From the NCBI GenBank assembly GCA_021738625.1, contig JAIPBS010000008.1:47258-111257 (forward strand): a stretch of DNA of 64,000 bases, in the 5' to 3' direction. A model generated the notes under the pieces. It was given only the letters and a program-made list of their open reading frames with translations, made no database searches and was not told the DNA's origin. This DNA is from Bacteroidales bacterium (GTDB taxonomy: Bacteria; Bacteroidota; Bacteroidia; Bacteroidales; JAIOZK01). This document shows positions 49,447 to 58,662 of this stretch, piece by piece (position 1 is the first letter of the stretch; each line of letters begins with the position of its first letter). A program made the position numbers and the translations under genes.

Positions 49447-50979
49447 TCAGGCGGATTCAAACAGCACCCCGCCGCTCATATCTTCTTGCTTTTCAATATC
49501 CATGAGTTTTAGTATGGTCGGGGCCAGGTCGGTGAGTTTGCCGTCACGGAGCTTGATGTTGTCAGGGCCGTTGAGTAAAAACAAGGGTACCGGGTTGGTG
49601 GTGTGCGCCGTGTTGGGCGAACCGTCCTCGTTTTTCATAAATTCCGAATTGCCGTGGTCGGCGGTGATGATCACCGCATAACCATTGTCGATGGCGGTTT
49701 CGGCCACTTCTTTGGCACATTCGTCCACAGCTTCGCAGGCCTTTTTGGCAGCATCGAAAACACCCGTATGACCCACCATATCAAGGTTGGCAAAATTCAG
49801 GCAAATGAAATCCGTTTGCTGTTCTTTCAATTCGGGAAGGATTTTGTCTTTCACCTCATAAGCCGACATTTCCGGTTTTTTATCATAGGTGGCCACATCC
49901 GAGGATTTCACCATGATACGCTCCTCCCCTTCGAATTCCTTTTCCCTGCCTCCCGAAAGAAAATAAGTGACATGCGGGTATTTCTGTGTTTCCGCAATGC
50001 GGATCTGCTTTTTACCGGCTCTACTGATCACCTCGCCCAGTGTGTTTTCCAGGTTCTCCTTTTGGAAGATCACCTTAAGGTCCTCGAAAGTATCGTCATA
50101 GTTGGTCATGGTAAAATAATCCAGGTCGAGTATGTGCATGCCTTTATCTTTCATATCTTCCTGCGTCAGGACGTGGGTGAGTTGCCGGCCGCGGTCGGTT
50201 CGGAAGTTGAAAAACACCACCATATCGCCTTCCTGCAGGGTCGTCAGCGGCTCATCAGTATTCTCTCTTGTTTTGATGATGGGCTTGATGAATTCATCGG
50301 TTTCATCGTTTTCATATTTTTCTTTCATCGTTTTAAGGAGATTATCCGTTTTTGTCCCCCTCCCATCTACCAGCGCATCATAGGCCACTTTGATGCGGTC
50401 CCATTGATTGTCGCGGTCCATGGCGTAATATCTTCCGGTGACCGTTGCGATCTGCCCCGTTGTTTTACAAAGATGTTCCTGCAGTTCCTTGATAAAGCCC
50501 GTGCCGTTTCTGGGATCGGTATCCCGTCCATCGGTGAAGGCATGGATAAAAAGTTTTTCGATCTCATGATCGGCTGCGATATCACAAAGCGCTTTCAAAT
50601 GATCGATATGCGAATGGATGCCGCCATCCGAAACCAGGCCCATAAAATGCACCTGTTTGTTGTTTTCCCTGGCACGCTTCAAACCCTCCAGCAGCATTTT
50701 ATAGTTGTGCAGGGTTTTATCTTTAATTGCTATATTGATCTTCACCAGTTCCTGGTACACCACGCGTCCGGCCCCGATATGGATATGCCCCACCTCGCTG
50801 TTGCCCATTTGTCCCTCGGGCAGACCCACGGCCACGCCATTCGCCTTGATCCGGCAGTTGAGGCATTTTTCATAGCATGAATCGATAAAGGGCGTATTTG
50901 CCTGATCGGGGGCGGAGACTTCCTTGTCGTTGGCAATGCCCCAGCCGTCGAGTATCATCAAAAGGACTTTTTTGCTCAT
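49447..50979 (-). CDS. gpmI: 2,3-bisphosphoglycerate-independent phosphoglycerate mutase
   Basis: 510 residues, normal for GpmI. The alkaline-phosphatase-like core has DGWG (residues 11-14), nucleophile S61 in MGNSEVGH, and the C-terminal metal motif ITADHGNSEFM. The phosphotransferase insert with TGRYYAMDRDNQWDR is present. Two Mn ions and the Ser carry the phosphate between C2 and C3 of glycerate, without a 2,3-BPG cofactor. The start overlaps the ppsA stop by ATGA on the minus strand, so these two are translationally coupled. PpsA makes PEP and, after enolase, GpmI converts 2-phosphoglycerate to 3-phosphoglycerate: the set points to gluconeogenesis. Confidence 0.96.
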   Translation of the reverse strand: MSKKVLLMILDGWGIANDKEVSAPDQANTPFIDSCYEKCLNCRIKANGVAVGLPEGQMGNSEVGHIHIGAGRVVYQELVKINIAIKDKTLHNYKMLLEGLKRARENNKQVHFMGLVSDGGIHSHIDHLKALCDIAADHEIEKLFIHAFTDGRDTDPRNGTGFIKELQEHLCKTTGQIATVTGRYYAMDRDNQWDRIKVAYDALVDGRGTKTDNLLKTMKEKYENDETDEFIKPIIKTRENTDEPLTTLQEGDMVVFFNFRTDRGRQLTHVLTQEDMKDKGMHILDLDYFTMTNYDDTFEDLKVIFQKENLENTLGEVISRAGKKQIRIAETQKYPHVTYFLSGGREKEFEGEERIMVKSSDVATYDKKPEMSAYEVKDKILPELKEQQTDFICLNFANLDMVGHTGVFDAAKKACEAVDECAKEVAETAIDNGYAVIITADHGNSEFMKNEDGSPNTAHTTNPVPLFLLNGPDNIKLRDGKLTDLAPTILKLMDIEKQEDMSGGVLFESA

Positions 50980-53354
50980 TTTTTCTTCTCCGCTTTTAAA
51001 ATGTTTTCAATGCCCTGCGCCACTGCATCCGGGTTGAAGGATATGCTGTCGATGCCTTCATTCACCAGAAACTGCGCGATCTCCGGGAAATCGCTTGGCG
51101 CCTGTCCGCACAGCCCGATCTTGGTGTTGGACTTGTTGGCGCCCTTGATGGCCATGCTGATCATCTTTTTGGGCGCCGGGTTTTTCTCATCGAAGAGGTC
51201 GCTCACTTCCGCCGAGTCGCGGTCCAGGCCAAGGGTAAGCTGGGTCAGATCGTTCGAACCGATCGAAAAGCCGTCGAACAGCTTCGCAAACTGATCGATC
51301 AGCATCACATTGCTGGGGATCTCCACCATCATGTAGATCTCCAGCTCATGCCAGCCCTGTTTAAGCCCGTAGCGCTCCATCACTTCCAGTACGTTTTCGG
51401 CTTCTTCTGTGGTACGGCAAAATGGGATCATGAGTTTTACGTTGGTGAGGCCCATTTCGTCGCGTACGATGCGCATGGCTTCGCATTCCAGTTTAAATCC
51501 TTTTCTGTATTTTTCATGATGATAACGGGATGCACCCCTAAAGCCCAGCATGGGATTTTCCTCTTCGGGCTCGAATTCTTCTCCGCCCAGCAATCCGGCA
51601 TATTCGTTCGATTTGAAATCGCTCATGCGCACGATCACATCATCCGGATAAAAGGCCGCCGCAATGGTGCCCACCGCCTGGGAGAGCCGGTCGGTGAAGT
51701 ATTCGGTTTTATCTTCATAAAGGTGGGTCAGCTTTTTGATCTCCTTTTTGGCCGATTTGTTTTTCAGCTTCTTATAATTGATCAACGCCATGGGATGCGC
51801 CCTGATGGCGTTGTTGATCACAAATTCCAGCCGCATCAAACCCACGCCCTTCACCGGGTAACGGGCATACTGAAAAGCCAGGCCCAGATCGCCCAGGATC
51901 AGCATCACCTCGGTTTTGGGCGTTTTCATTTTCTTAAAGTCGATTTCTTCCTCTTTCCATTCCAGCAGGCCTTCATATACGAATCCGTCGGTTCCGCCTG
52001 CGCAGCTCACCGTCACTTCCTGTCCGTCCTTCAGTTTTTCAGTGGCGTCCTCCGCTCCCACGATGGCCACGGCTCCCAGTTCGCGGGCCACGATGGCCGC
52101 GTGGCTGGTCCGGCCCCCACTGTTGGTGATAATGGCCGAAGCTTTTTCCATCACCGGGTCCCAGTCTGGGTTGGTGATCTCGGTGACCAGTACATCCCCT
52201 TCCTTGAGCTTGTCCGATTCTTCGGGAGAATCCAGAATCTTCACCTTCCCGGAAGCGATCTTGTCGCCGATGGCCGTGCCGTCCACCAGCTTTTTGCTTT
52301 CCTCCTTCAGGGTATAGTTCTTCAGTTTGCTTTTTTCCTTTTTGGAAGAATGCACCGTCTCGGGACGGGCCTGCACGATAAACAGCTCCCCGGAGTTGCC
52401 GTCTTTGGCCCATTCGATGTCCATGGCTTTTTCGTATAGCTCTTCGATCAAAATCCCCCAGCGGGCCAGTTGTTCGATCTCCTCGTCACTGATCACAAAC
52501 TGATCCCGTTTCTTTTTAGGGGTGCGGGTATTTTTGGTGGTGCTGTTCTCCGCTTCAGAATACACCATGGTTTTGGATTTGCTGCCCATCTTTTTGGAAA
52601 GGATGGCCCGGCGGCTTTTTTTCAATGATGGCTTGAATACATAAAATTGATCCGCCTTTACGTTGCCCTGCACCACATTTTCACCCAGACCGTAGTTTCC
52701 GGTGATGAACACCACCTTGTCGAAACCGCTCTCGGGCGCAATGGTGAACATCACCCCTGCCGAGGCTTTGTCGGCACGTACCATGCGCTGCACACCCGCC
52801 GAAAGCGCCACTTTCATATGGTCGAAACCATTGTCGACCCGATATTTGATGGCACGGTCGGTGAACAGGGAAGCGATGCATTTCTTCACCGCCTGCACCA
52901 CTTCCTCCTCCCCTTTCACATTCAGATAGGTTTCGTGCTGACCGGCAAAGCTGGCCGAAGGCAGGTCTTCCGCCGTGGCGGAACTCCTTACCGCCACACT
53001 TTCCATGTCTTTTTCTCTTTCCTGGAGTTCTTTGTAAGCTTTTTTGATCGCTTCCGTGAATTTCTCCGGCATCTCCGCATCCATGATCATCTTGCGGGCC
53101 TTACCGCCGATGTCCTTCAGGTTTTTGAAATCGTCGGTATCCAGCTCGCCCATCAGCTTTTTCAATTCATTCTTTAAATCATTCTCTTTCAGAAAATACC
53201 AGTACGCATCTGCCGTGGTGGCAAAGCCGTCCGGTATCCTGATGCCTTTGGGCCCCAGCCGGGAGATCATCTCCCCGAGGGAAGCGTTTTTGCCTCCGAC
53301 TTCTGATGTATGTTTGCTTCTTAACTCAGTAAAGTTTTTAATGAATTCCATCAT
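50976..53354 (-). CDS. ppsA: Phosphoenolpyruvate synthase
   Basis: 792 residues, the usual length. The ATP-grasp-type N-terminal domain includes KNASLGEMISRLGPKGIRIPDGFATTADAYWYF and SVAVRSSATAEDLPSASFAGQHETYLN. The swivelling phosphohistidine domain has H418 in GGRTSHAAIVARELGA. The C-terminal TIM barrel ends with MVEIPSNVMLIDQFAKLFDGFSIGSNDLTQLTLGLDRDS and GLCGQAPSDFPE with the catalytic Cys. It converts pyruvate and ATP to PEP, AMP and phosphate. Residues 265-290 are a Lys/Ser-rich linker that is more basic than in E. coli. An R2 hairpin lies between it and the UPF0182 gene upstream. Confidence 0.95.
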   Translation of the reverse strand: MMEFIKNFTELRSKHTSEVGGKNASLGEMISRLGPKGIRIPDGFATTADAYWYFLKENDLKNELKKLMGELDTDDFKNLKDIGGKARKMIMDAEMPEKFTEAIKKAYKELQEREKDMESVAVRSSATAEDLPSASFAGQHETYLNVKGEEEVVQAVKKCIASLFTDRAIKYRVDNGFDHMKVALSAGVQRMVRADKASAGVMFTIAPESGFDKVVFITGNYGLGENVVQGNVKADQFYVFKPSLKKSRRAILSKKMGSKSKTMVYSEAENSTTKNTRTPKKKRDQFVISDEEIEQLARWGILIEELYEKAMDIEWAKDGNSGELFIVQARPETVHSSKKEKSKLKNYTLKEESKKLVDGTAIGDKIASGKVKILDSPEESDKLKEGDVLVTEITNPDWDPVMEKASAIITNSGGRTSHAAIVARELGAVAIVGAEDATEKLKDGQEVTVSCAGGTDGFVYEGLLEWKEEEIDFKKMKTPKTEVMLILGDLGLAFQYARYPVKGVGLMRLEFVINNAIRAHPMALINYKKLKNKSAKKEIKKLTHLYEDKTEYFTDRLSQAVGTIAAAFYPDDVIVRMSDFKSNEYAGLLGGEEFEPEEENPMLGFRGASRYHHEKYRKGFKLECEAMRIVRDEMGLTNVKLMIPFCRTTEEAENVLEVMERYGLKQGWHELEIYMMVEIPSNVMLIDQFAKLFDGFSIGSNDLTQLTLGLDRDSAEVSDLFDEKNPAPKKMISMAIKGANKSNTKIGLCGQAPSDFPEIAQFLVNEGIDSISFNPDAVAQGIENILKAEKKK

Positions 53355-53362
53355 ATAATGTG

Positions 53363-53452
53363 TTTAACCGCAAAGACGCGATGAAAACGCAAGGGACGCA
53401 AAGAAAACTTCGCGCTCTTCGCGCCTTCCCTGCGTCTTTGCGGTTAGGTTTT
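53363..53452. repeat. R2-type hairpin between UPF0182 gene and ppsA
   Basis: TAACCGCAAAGACGC (53365-53379) and GCGTCTTTGCGGTTA (53432-53446) are perfect 15-base arms. Between them are further CGCAAGGGACGCAAAG and CTTCGCGC-type inverted segments. The element fills the entire gap between the two genes. Confidence 0.8.
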
Positions 53453-56288
53453 ATTTTTTCTTTTCCGTTAAATCATTCAACGTTCTTTCCAACTCTTCCA
53501 GCGACCTTGAAGCTTGCTGATAATCCCTGCTGCCGGTGGCTTCGATGTAATCATTAAAGGCGCTGTTGGCTTTTTGAATTAATTGTTCCATTGTTTGGGG
53601 CATGGCGGCTTGTTCACCTTCCTTCGGCTCTTCACCCACTTCTGTTTCCACATCCATGAACAGGCCGCGGATGGCTTTTTCAAAGCTTTCGGCATAGCTG
53701 AGCTTGTCGTTATGCATCACGGCCACCAGTCGGAGCTCGGGATAAGCTGCCGTTTCGGCCTTCAGGTAAATGGGTTCCACATAGATAATGGTTTTTCCTA
53801 CCGGGATGGCCAGTACATTGCCGCGGATCACATTGGAACCTCTCTGGTCCCAAAGGGTTAACTGACCGCTCAGGAAGCTGTCCTGGTCGATCTTGGTTTC
53901 CACCTGCTGCGGGCCGAGGATGCGTTTCTCTTTGGGAAACTTATAGGCCAGGAAGCGACCGTAGTTCTCCATGTCGCACATGCCGGCGATCCAGCCGATG
54001 GCCACCTGCCGGTTCTTGGGCGTGAAGGGCAGCATCAGGATGAACTCCTGCTCGTTGGTTTCCGGCAATTCCCACATCACATAATAAGGTTCCACGGCCT
54101 GAACGTTTCCGTAATATTTCTCCGTGGCGCGTATCCAGAGGTCCTCCTGGTTGTAGAAGACCGTCGGGTCGGTCATGTGGTACTTGGCATAAACCAGTCC
54201 CTGCGCCAGCAAAAAATCCGCGGGATAACGCACATGCCGCATATAGGATTCGGGGATCTCGTCCCGGCTCTTAATCAGTCCGGGCACGATCTTATCCCAT
54301 ACCTGTATGATGGGGTCTTCCTCATCGAAAATATACAGTTCCACTTCACCCGAGTAGGCATTGATGAATGCCTTTACCGAATTGCGCACGTAATTCTTGC
54401 CGTGCAGTTGCCAGCCGGCGCCGGTTTCTAGCAGCCGCCTTTGCTCGCCCCTCTTGTATTCAATGTCTTCACGTGCGTCAAAATGTTCGCTGTATGGAAA
54501 ATATGTAGATGTCGTATAAGCATCCACGATCCAGTAAAGCTGCCCATCGATGAGGGCAACATAGGGATCGTCGTCCAGTTTCAGGAAGGGCGCCACCGTC
54601 TTCACCCTGTTCCTGATCTGCCTGTGAAACATGATGCGACTGTTTTCGGTGGGATAACCTGAAAACAACAAACGGGTACCGTCAAACTTCCAGGCAAAAA
54701 GGAATTTCCTCCAGAAATTGCTGATGGGAACGCCACCTTCTCCTTTGTAGCTGTTGTATTCGTTCTGTTCCCCTTTGGGATAATCAAACTCCTTTTCCTT
54801 GCTGCCCACGATCACATGTTCCCGAGTCAGCTCCCCGTAATACAAACGGGGCTGTTCCACCTCCAGGCTTTGATATTTGCTTTTGGGTGGGATGTCCTTC
54901 ACCAGGAGGTTAGGAAGTCCGTTTTCGGTAAACTCGCTGACATTGGTCAGGGTGATCCCGAAACCGTGGGTGTACTTAAATCGTTTGTTTACAAAGGTCT
55001 TGCTCTGAGCCGGCAGATTGCGCTGCTCCATTTCACGGGCCGAGATCATCACCTGCCTGTAGCTGTCGTTGATGTGGTATCGGTCCACATCCACATCCGT
55101 GAATTCATAATACAGCCTGATCTCCTGGAACTGCTTGTAAACGGCGTCCAGAGCCCGGTAGTCCCATAACCTGACATTGTTGAAGATATTCTGGTTTTCC
55201 TGGTAGGTTTCTTTGGTAAAAGTTTCGCTTACAGGAAATTCCTTCTCTTCCATTCTATCGAGGGCAAAGGCCTTACGCGTGAAGTCGATGTTGTGCGCGA
55301 TGTATTTTTCTTCCAGCTTTAACTCATTGGGTTCCACCTTCAGCCACTGAAACAGACCCGGCACAATGGTCAGCAGCACAAACCAAAAGGCAAAGGTCCA
55401 GAAGTAAATACCGACCAACCGTGACACCCTTCTGTTCTGAATGCGTTTGTATGCAATTACCGAGAATTTGTCGGACCATCGGCGGACGGATGGGATAAAG
55501 ATCATCAAAGCTGCAATCAAAGTGATGATGACCACCACCACCAGCATGGGCAGCCGTAACTTGACGTCGGTCCAGCCCGGACCGCTTACCACGCCGTAGT
55601 CGGAATACAGGAGGTGAAAGCGGTCGAGGTATTTCATAAAAGCCATCATCACCAGAAACAGCCCTGCCGAAAGGTACAGGCTGTGGTATTTGAATTTGTT
55701 GTTTCCTTCCTGGTCCGGCCGGTTGCCGATCTTCACCTCACCTCCCGAGCTCTCGAAGCTGAAGCTGCCTAGAACCGAAGCGATCAAAGCGATGATGAAC
55801 AACAAAGAGAGAATGAAGTAAATTGCATCCAGGAATGGCAGGGTGAACATATAAAAGCCGGCATCCAGCTTGAAGATGGGGTCGCTCAGCCCGGCGTCAC
55901 TGCGGTAGAGGAACTTCAGGTAGGTGTCCCAGTTGGCGTTGCCCCAGAGGGCGGCAGCCAGCCCGCCGATCACCGAAGCGCCTATCCTGAGGCCCTTGCG
56001 TGGACCTTTCAGGCTAAAGCCGATCAGGTAAACCAGTAAGAACCCAAAAATTAAGCCGCCCAGGATAAAAGCATAACGGTTAAGTTTGAATGTCCAGAAA
56101 CGTTCCGGGTAGCCGATGTTGTCGAACCAGAGCATCTCGCCCCAGAAGCCCATCAGCCAGAAGAACAAAATGGTGAAAACACCGATGATGATCCCTCCGG
56201 CGGTTTTTGATTTCTTTTTATCTTTCAGGCCGCTGATCAGGAGCCAGCCGGCAAGGGCGATGAGGATGAGGAGTAGAACTGTGTACAT
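53451..56288 (-). CDS. UPF0182 family membrane protein
   Basis: 945 residues. The first 330 carry seven membrane helices (for example TVLLLILIALAGWLLISGL, IIIGVFTILFFWLMGFWGEMLWF, and HSLYLSAGLFLVMMAFMKYL). A large extracytoplasmic part follows with the family blocks WDYRALDAVYKQFQEIRLYYEFTDVDVDRY, RHVRYPADFLLAQGLVYAKYHM and LTLWDQRGSNVIRGNVLAIPVGKTIIYVEPIYLKAE. The last 60 residues are charged and helical. UPF0182 proteins are widespread in actinobacteria and found in some Bacteroidota; their function is not known. The gene is enclosed by gapA and ppsA-gpmI on the same strand, which may or may not be meaningful. Confidence 0.92.
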   Translation of the reverse strand: MYTVLLLILIALAGWLLISGLKDKKKSKTAGGIIIGVFTILFFWLMGFWGEMLWFDNIGYPERFWTFKLNRYAFILGGLIFGFLLVYLIGFSLKGPRKGLRIGASVIGGLAAALWGNANWDTYLKFLYRSDAGLSDPIFKLDAGFYMFTLPFLDAIYFILSLLFIIALIASVLGSFSFESSGGEVKIGNRPDQEGNNKFKYHSLYLSAGLFLVMMAFMKYLDRFHLLYSDYGVVSGPGWTDVKLRLPMLVVVVIITLIAALMIFIPSVRRWSDKFSVIAYKRIQNRRVSRLVGIYFWTFAFWFVLLTIVPGLFQWLKVEPNELKLEEKYIAHNIDFTRKAFALDRMEEKEFPVSETFTKETYQENQNIFNNVRLWDYRALDAVYKQFQEIRLYYEFTDVDVDRYHINDSYRQVMISAREMEQRNLPAQSKTFVNKRFKYTHGFGITLTNVSEFTENGLPNLLVKDIPPKSKYQSLEVEQPRLYYGELTREHVIVGSKEKEFDYPKGEQNEYNSYKGEGGVPISNFWRKFLFAWKFDGTRLLFSGYPTENSRIMFHRQIRNRVKTVAPFLKLDDDPYVALIDGQLYWIVDAYTTSTYFPYSEHFDAREDIEYKRGEQRRLLETGAGWQLHGKNYVRNSVKAFINAYSGEVELYIFDEEDPIIQVWDKIVPGLIKSRDEIPESYMRHVRYPADFLLAQGLVYAKYHMTDPTVFYNQEDLWIRATEKYYGNVQAVEPYYVMWELPETNEQEFILMLPFTPKNRQVAIGWIAGMCDMENYGRFLAYKFPKEKRILGPQQVETKIDQDSFLSGQLTLWDQRGSNVIRGNVLAIPVGKTIIYVEPIYLKAETAAYPELRLVAVMHNDKLSYAESFEKAIRGLFMDVETEVGEEPKEGEQAAMPQTMEQLIQKANSAFNDYIEATGSRDYQQASRSLEELERTLNDLTEKKK

Positions 56289-56304
56289 GGTTTATAGTTT
56301 TTTG

Positions 56305-56385
56305 TAATTAATTGTTGATTGTTGCAGGTTGCAGGTTACAAGTTGCAGGTTTAACTTGCAACCTGGAACTTGCAACTTGCAACTG
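56305..56385. repeat. GTTGCAGGTT-type mixed direct/inverted repeat
   Basis: Three GTTGCAGGTT-like units (56321 onward) are followed by three units in the opposite sense (ACTTGCAACCTG, ACTTGCAACTTGCAAC), giving a long hairpin just upstream of the UPF0182 gene. No regulator can be assigned. Confidence 0.7.
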
Positions 56386-56417
56386 ATATTTTCTTGCTTT
56401 CAGATTGCTCAATTTTT

Positions 56418-56510
56418 TTAACCGCAAGGAGCGCAGTGAAGGCGCAACGAGCGCAAAGTTTTCTTTGCGTCCCTTGCATCTGCTTTGCGACCTTTGCGGT
56501 TAGGTTTTTT
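56418..56510. repeat. R2-type hairpin between gapA and UPF0182 gene
   Basis: Left AACCGCAAGGAGCGCAG and right CCTTTGCGGTTAGG with inner CGCAAAG/CTTTGCG pairs. On the minus strand the outer arm runs into the end of gapA; a run of T follows on the plus side (GGTTTTTTT). Same family as at 36242, 39190 and 53363. Confidence 0.75.
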
Positions 56511-57496
56511 TACAAACTGTTCGCAGTGCGTATCATCTGACACGCGTACCCCCACTCATTATCATACCAGCTCATCACCTTGATCAGGTCGCCGTCGATG
56601 GACATGGTCATGTCGAGGTCCACGATGGAGGCGCTGGAGTCTTTGATAATGTCTGAGGATACCAGCGGTTCGGTGCTTACCGAGAGCACTTCTTTATATC
56701 GGTCGCTGTGGGCCTCGTCCTTGAAGATCTTATTGACCTCTTCCTTGCCGGCCTTCTTCCTGGTCACAAAATTCAGATCCGAGATGGAACCAACGGGAAT
56801 GGGCCCGCGGATGGCAGAGCCTTCAAAGATGCCGTCGAGTTGCGGGAGCACTTTGGCGGTAGCTTTGGTGGCGCCGGTGGTGGTGGGCACGAAATTGGCT
56901 GCCGCGGCGCGTCCGCGTCGTATTTTCTTATTGGGTGAATCCACGATGCCCTGTGTGGAAGTATAGGCATGAACCGTGGTCAGGGTGGCTTTTTTGACAC
57001 CCAGGTGCCGGTCCATGATCTCCGCCACCGGTGCTATGCAGTTGGTGGTGCAGCTGGCGCAACTTACGATGTCGTTCTCGCCCGAGGGTTTGTTCACCCC
57101 GAAGACCACCGTTTCAATGCTGTCGTCCTTGGCCGGGGCGGAGAGGATCACCTGTTTGGCGCCCGCTTCCAGATGCTTTTTCAAATCCTCGCGGGTATTG
57201 AAGACGCCTGTGCAATCAAACACGATGTCCACCTCCAGGTCTTTCCAGGGCAATTGAGCGGGATCTTTCTCCGCGTAAACTTTATAGTCGTTCCCGTCCA
57301 GCATGATCCTGTCCTTGCTGTACTCCACCTTTTTCTCATAACGTCCGTAGGCGGTGTCGTAATTGATCAGGTAAGCTAAATTCTCCGGCTCCACCAGGTC
57401 GTTCACCGCTATCAGTTCCAGTTCGTCTGTTTCATGTATCAATTTGAAGATCGCTCTTCCGATCCTTCCCAATCCGTTAATGGCTACTTTTTTCAT
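56510..57496 (-). CDS. gapA: Type I glyceraldehyde-3-phosphate dehydrogenase
   Basis: 328 residues from ATG 57496, which gives the canonical start KKVAINGLGRIGRA; an extended frame to 57547 has no family support. Catalytic C149 lies in SCASCTTNCIAP and the active-site His in the following LTTVHAYTSTQ. The residue after the second strand is N32-D33, consistent with NAD use. RGRAAAANFVPTTTGATKA and WYDNEWGYACQM are standard blocks. The enzyme interconverts glyceraldehyde-3-phosphate and 1,3-bisphosphoglycerate. With ppsA and gpmI further down the strand it forms a gluconeogenic neighbourhood, though the R2 hairpins between them suggest separate transcripts. Confidence 0.96.
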   Translation of the reverse strand: MKKVAINGLGRIGRAIFKLIHETDELELIAVNDLVEPENLAYLINYDTAYGRYEKKVEYSKDRIMLDGNDYKVYAEKDPAQLPWKDLEVDIVFDCTGVFNTREDLKKHLEAGAKQVILSAPAKDDSIETVVFGVNKPSGENDIVSCASCTTNCIAPVAEIMDRHLGVKKATLTTVHAYTSTQGIVDSPNKKIRRGRAAAANFVPTTTGATKATAKVLPQLDGIFEGSAIRGPIPVGSISDLNFVTRKKAGKEEVNKIFKDEAHSDRYKEVLSVSTEPLVSSDIIKDSSASIVDLDMTMSIDGDLIKVMSWYDNEWGYACQMIRTANSL

Positions 57497-57649
57497 AAAA
57501 ATATTTTTTGCTGATTCTTGTTGTGGAACTCCCAAATTGGGTGCCATTGAACAAAAAGAACCTCAAACTGCCGACTGGCAAGAATGCTAAAAAAATATGT
57601 GTTGAGAATGGGGAATGGGTGTGGGGGGAAATCCACAGTTTGATTGTCC

Positions 57650-57710
57650 CCGAATTTTTACTAGTTATGAATTCGTGTCCATTCGCATAATTTGTGGATT
57701 TAGTGGCAAA
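57650..57710 (+). repeat. Repeat R3, copy 1 (left flank of AbiE pair)
   Basis: Core ATTCGTGTCCATTCGCATAA followed by TTTGTGGATTTAGTGGC. Two further copies in the same orientation lie at 59840 and 60637, with core ATTCGTGTTCATTCGTATAA and ATTCGTGGTCATTCGCTTGA. The first two copies bracket the AbiE genes. Confidence 0.65.
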
Positions 57711-57795
57711 TTCAAAATCGGGATAATGATATGCGCTATAGAAGAATTAATTCTTATTTTAGCCAATCATTCTGCATGGTTGACATTAATTGTAT

Positions 57796-58662
57796 ATGGA
57801 TACGCTTGAGTTAGTTAAAAGACTGACGATCCGGGCACTGGTTTCAGATGAAGTGTTCATGGGGATACTTGTTTTAAAGGGCGGAAATGCCCTGAACGTC
57901 GCCTACGACATAACAAGTCGGGGGTCCATTGATATTGATTTTTCGATAGAAGATGACTTTACCGCTAAGGAAAGAAAAAGACTGGAAAGACAAGCCGGCA
58001 AATTACTGAATTCGGAGTTCTCAAAACATGGATTGGAAGTATTTGACGCTGAATTAGTTGAAAAACCTAAGAAAATTGCAGAGCAATCGAAAGATTTCTG
58101 GGGTGGTTATTCATTGTATTTTAAGATTATTGATTGGGGGAGTGCTGAAAGATTTACGGATGATGTTGAGAAGAAAAGAAGAAATGCTATTGTAATCGGA
58201 AGAAAAAACTCAAAAAAGTTCCAGGTAGATATCAGCAAATACGAATACCTTGGAAAAAAGAAACTGGTTGATCTGGAAGGTGCAACAGTAAATGTTTATA
58301 GTCCTGAAATGATCGTTCTGGAAAAATTAAGGGCTTTATGTCAGCAGGTTCCTGAATACAAGGAGATTGTCAAACATATCACATCAAAATCTCGTTCAAG
58401 GGACTATTATGATATCTACAATGTAGATCAGTATTTTAAAATAGATTTTGATTCAAAAGAAAATATTTTGTTGGCAAAAGAAATTTTCAAAGCAAAAAGA
58501 GTCCCAGTAGATTTTATCAAATTGCTAGATGATCAACGTGAATTACATCGTGAATCCTGGGAATCAGTAAAACAAACCATAGGACAAGAAGAAGAAATTT
58601 TTGAGTTTGACCATTACTTTGATTATGTGAATAAAAAGTTCCTGTTTCTGATTGATCATTAA
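57796..58662 (+). CDS. AbiEii/AbiGii-type nucleotidyltransferase toxin
   Basis: 288 residues from ATG 57796. The nucleotidyltransferase core has the GG motif in LVLKGGNALN (residues 26-35), the metal-binding pair D46/D48 in RGSIDIDFS, a third carboxylate in FQVDISKYEY, then motif III SPEMIVLEKLRALCQQ and motif IV SRDYYDIYN. These four motifs define AbiEii toxins, which add nucleotides to tRNA or other RNA and stop growth during phage infection. Unlike the usual operon, the antitoxin-like gene is not upstream but convergent: the two coding ends overlap by four bases (58659-58662). The upstream region has no copy of the antitoxin operator and no clear promoter consensus. Confidence 0.87.
   Translation: MDTLELVKRLTIRALVSDEVFMGILVLKGGNALNVAYDITSRGSIDIDFSIEDDFTAKERKRLERQAGKLLNSEFSKHGLEVFDAELVEKPKKIAEQSKDFWGGYSLYFKIIDWGSAERFTDDVEKKRRNAIVIGRKNSKKFQVDISKYEYLGKKKLVDLEGATVNVYSPEMIVLEKLRALCQQVPEYKEIVKHITSKSRSRDYYDIYNVDQYFKIDFDSKENILLAKEIFKAKRVPVDFIKLLDDQRELHRESWESVKQTIGQEEEIFEFDHYFDYVNKKFLFLIDH

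Noticed and set aside
49603..50880. Long plus-strand open frame (425 codons) opposite gpmI
   Set aside because: The minus strand encodes a complete GpmI with all catalytic motifs; the opposite frame is rich in His and Phe, has no family motif and arises from the codon pattern of gpmI.
51348..52439. Plus-strand open frame (363 codons) opposite ppsA
   Set aside because: It lies wholly inside the coding strand of a well-conserved PEP synthase and has no start context or motif.
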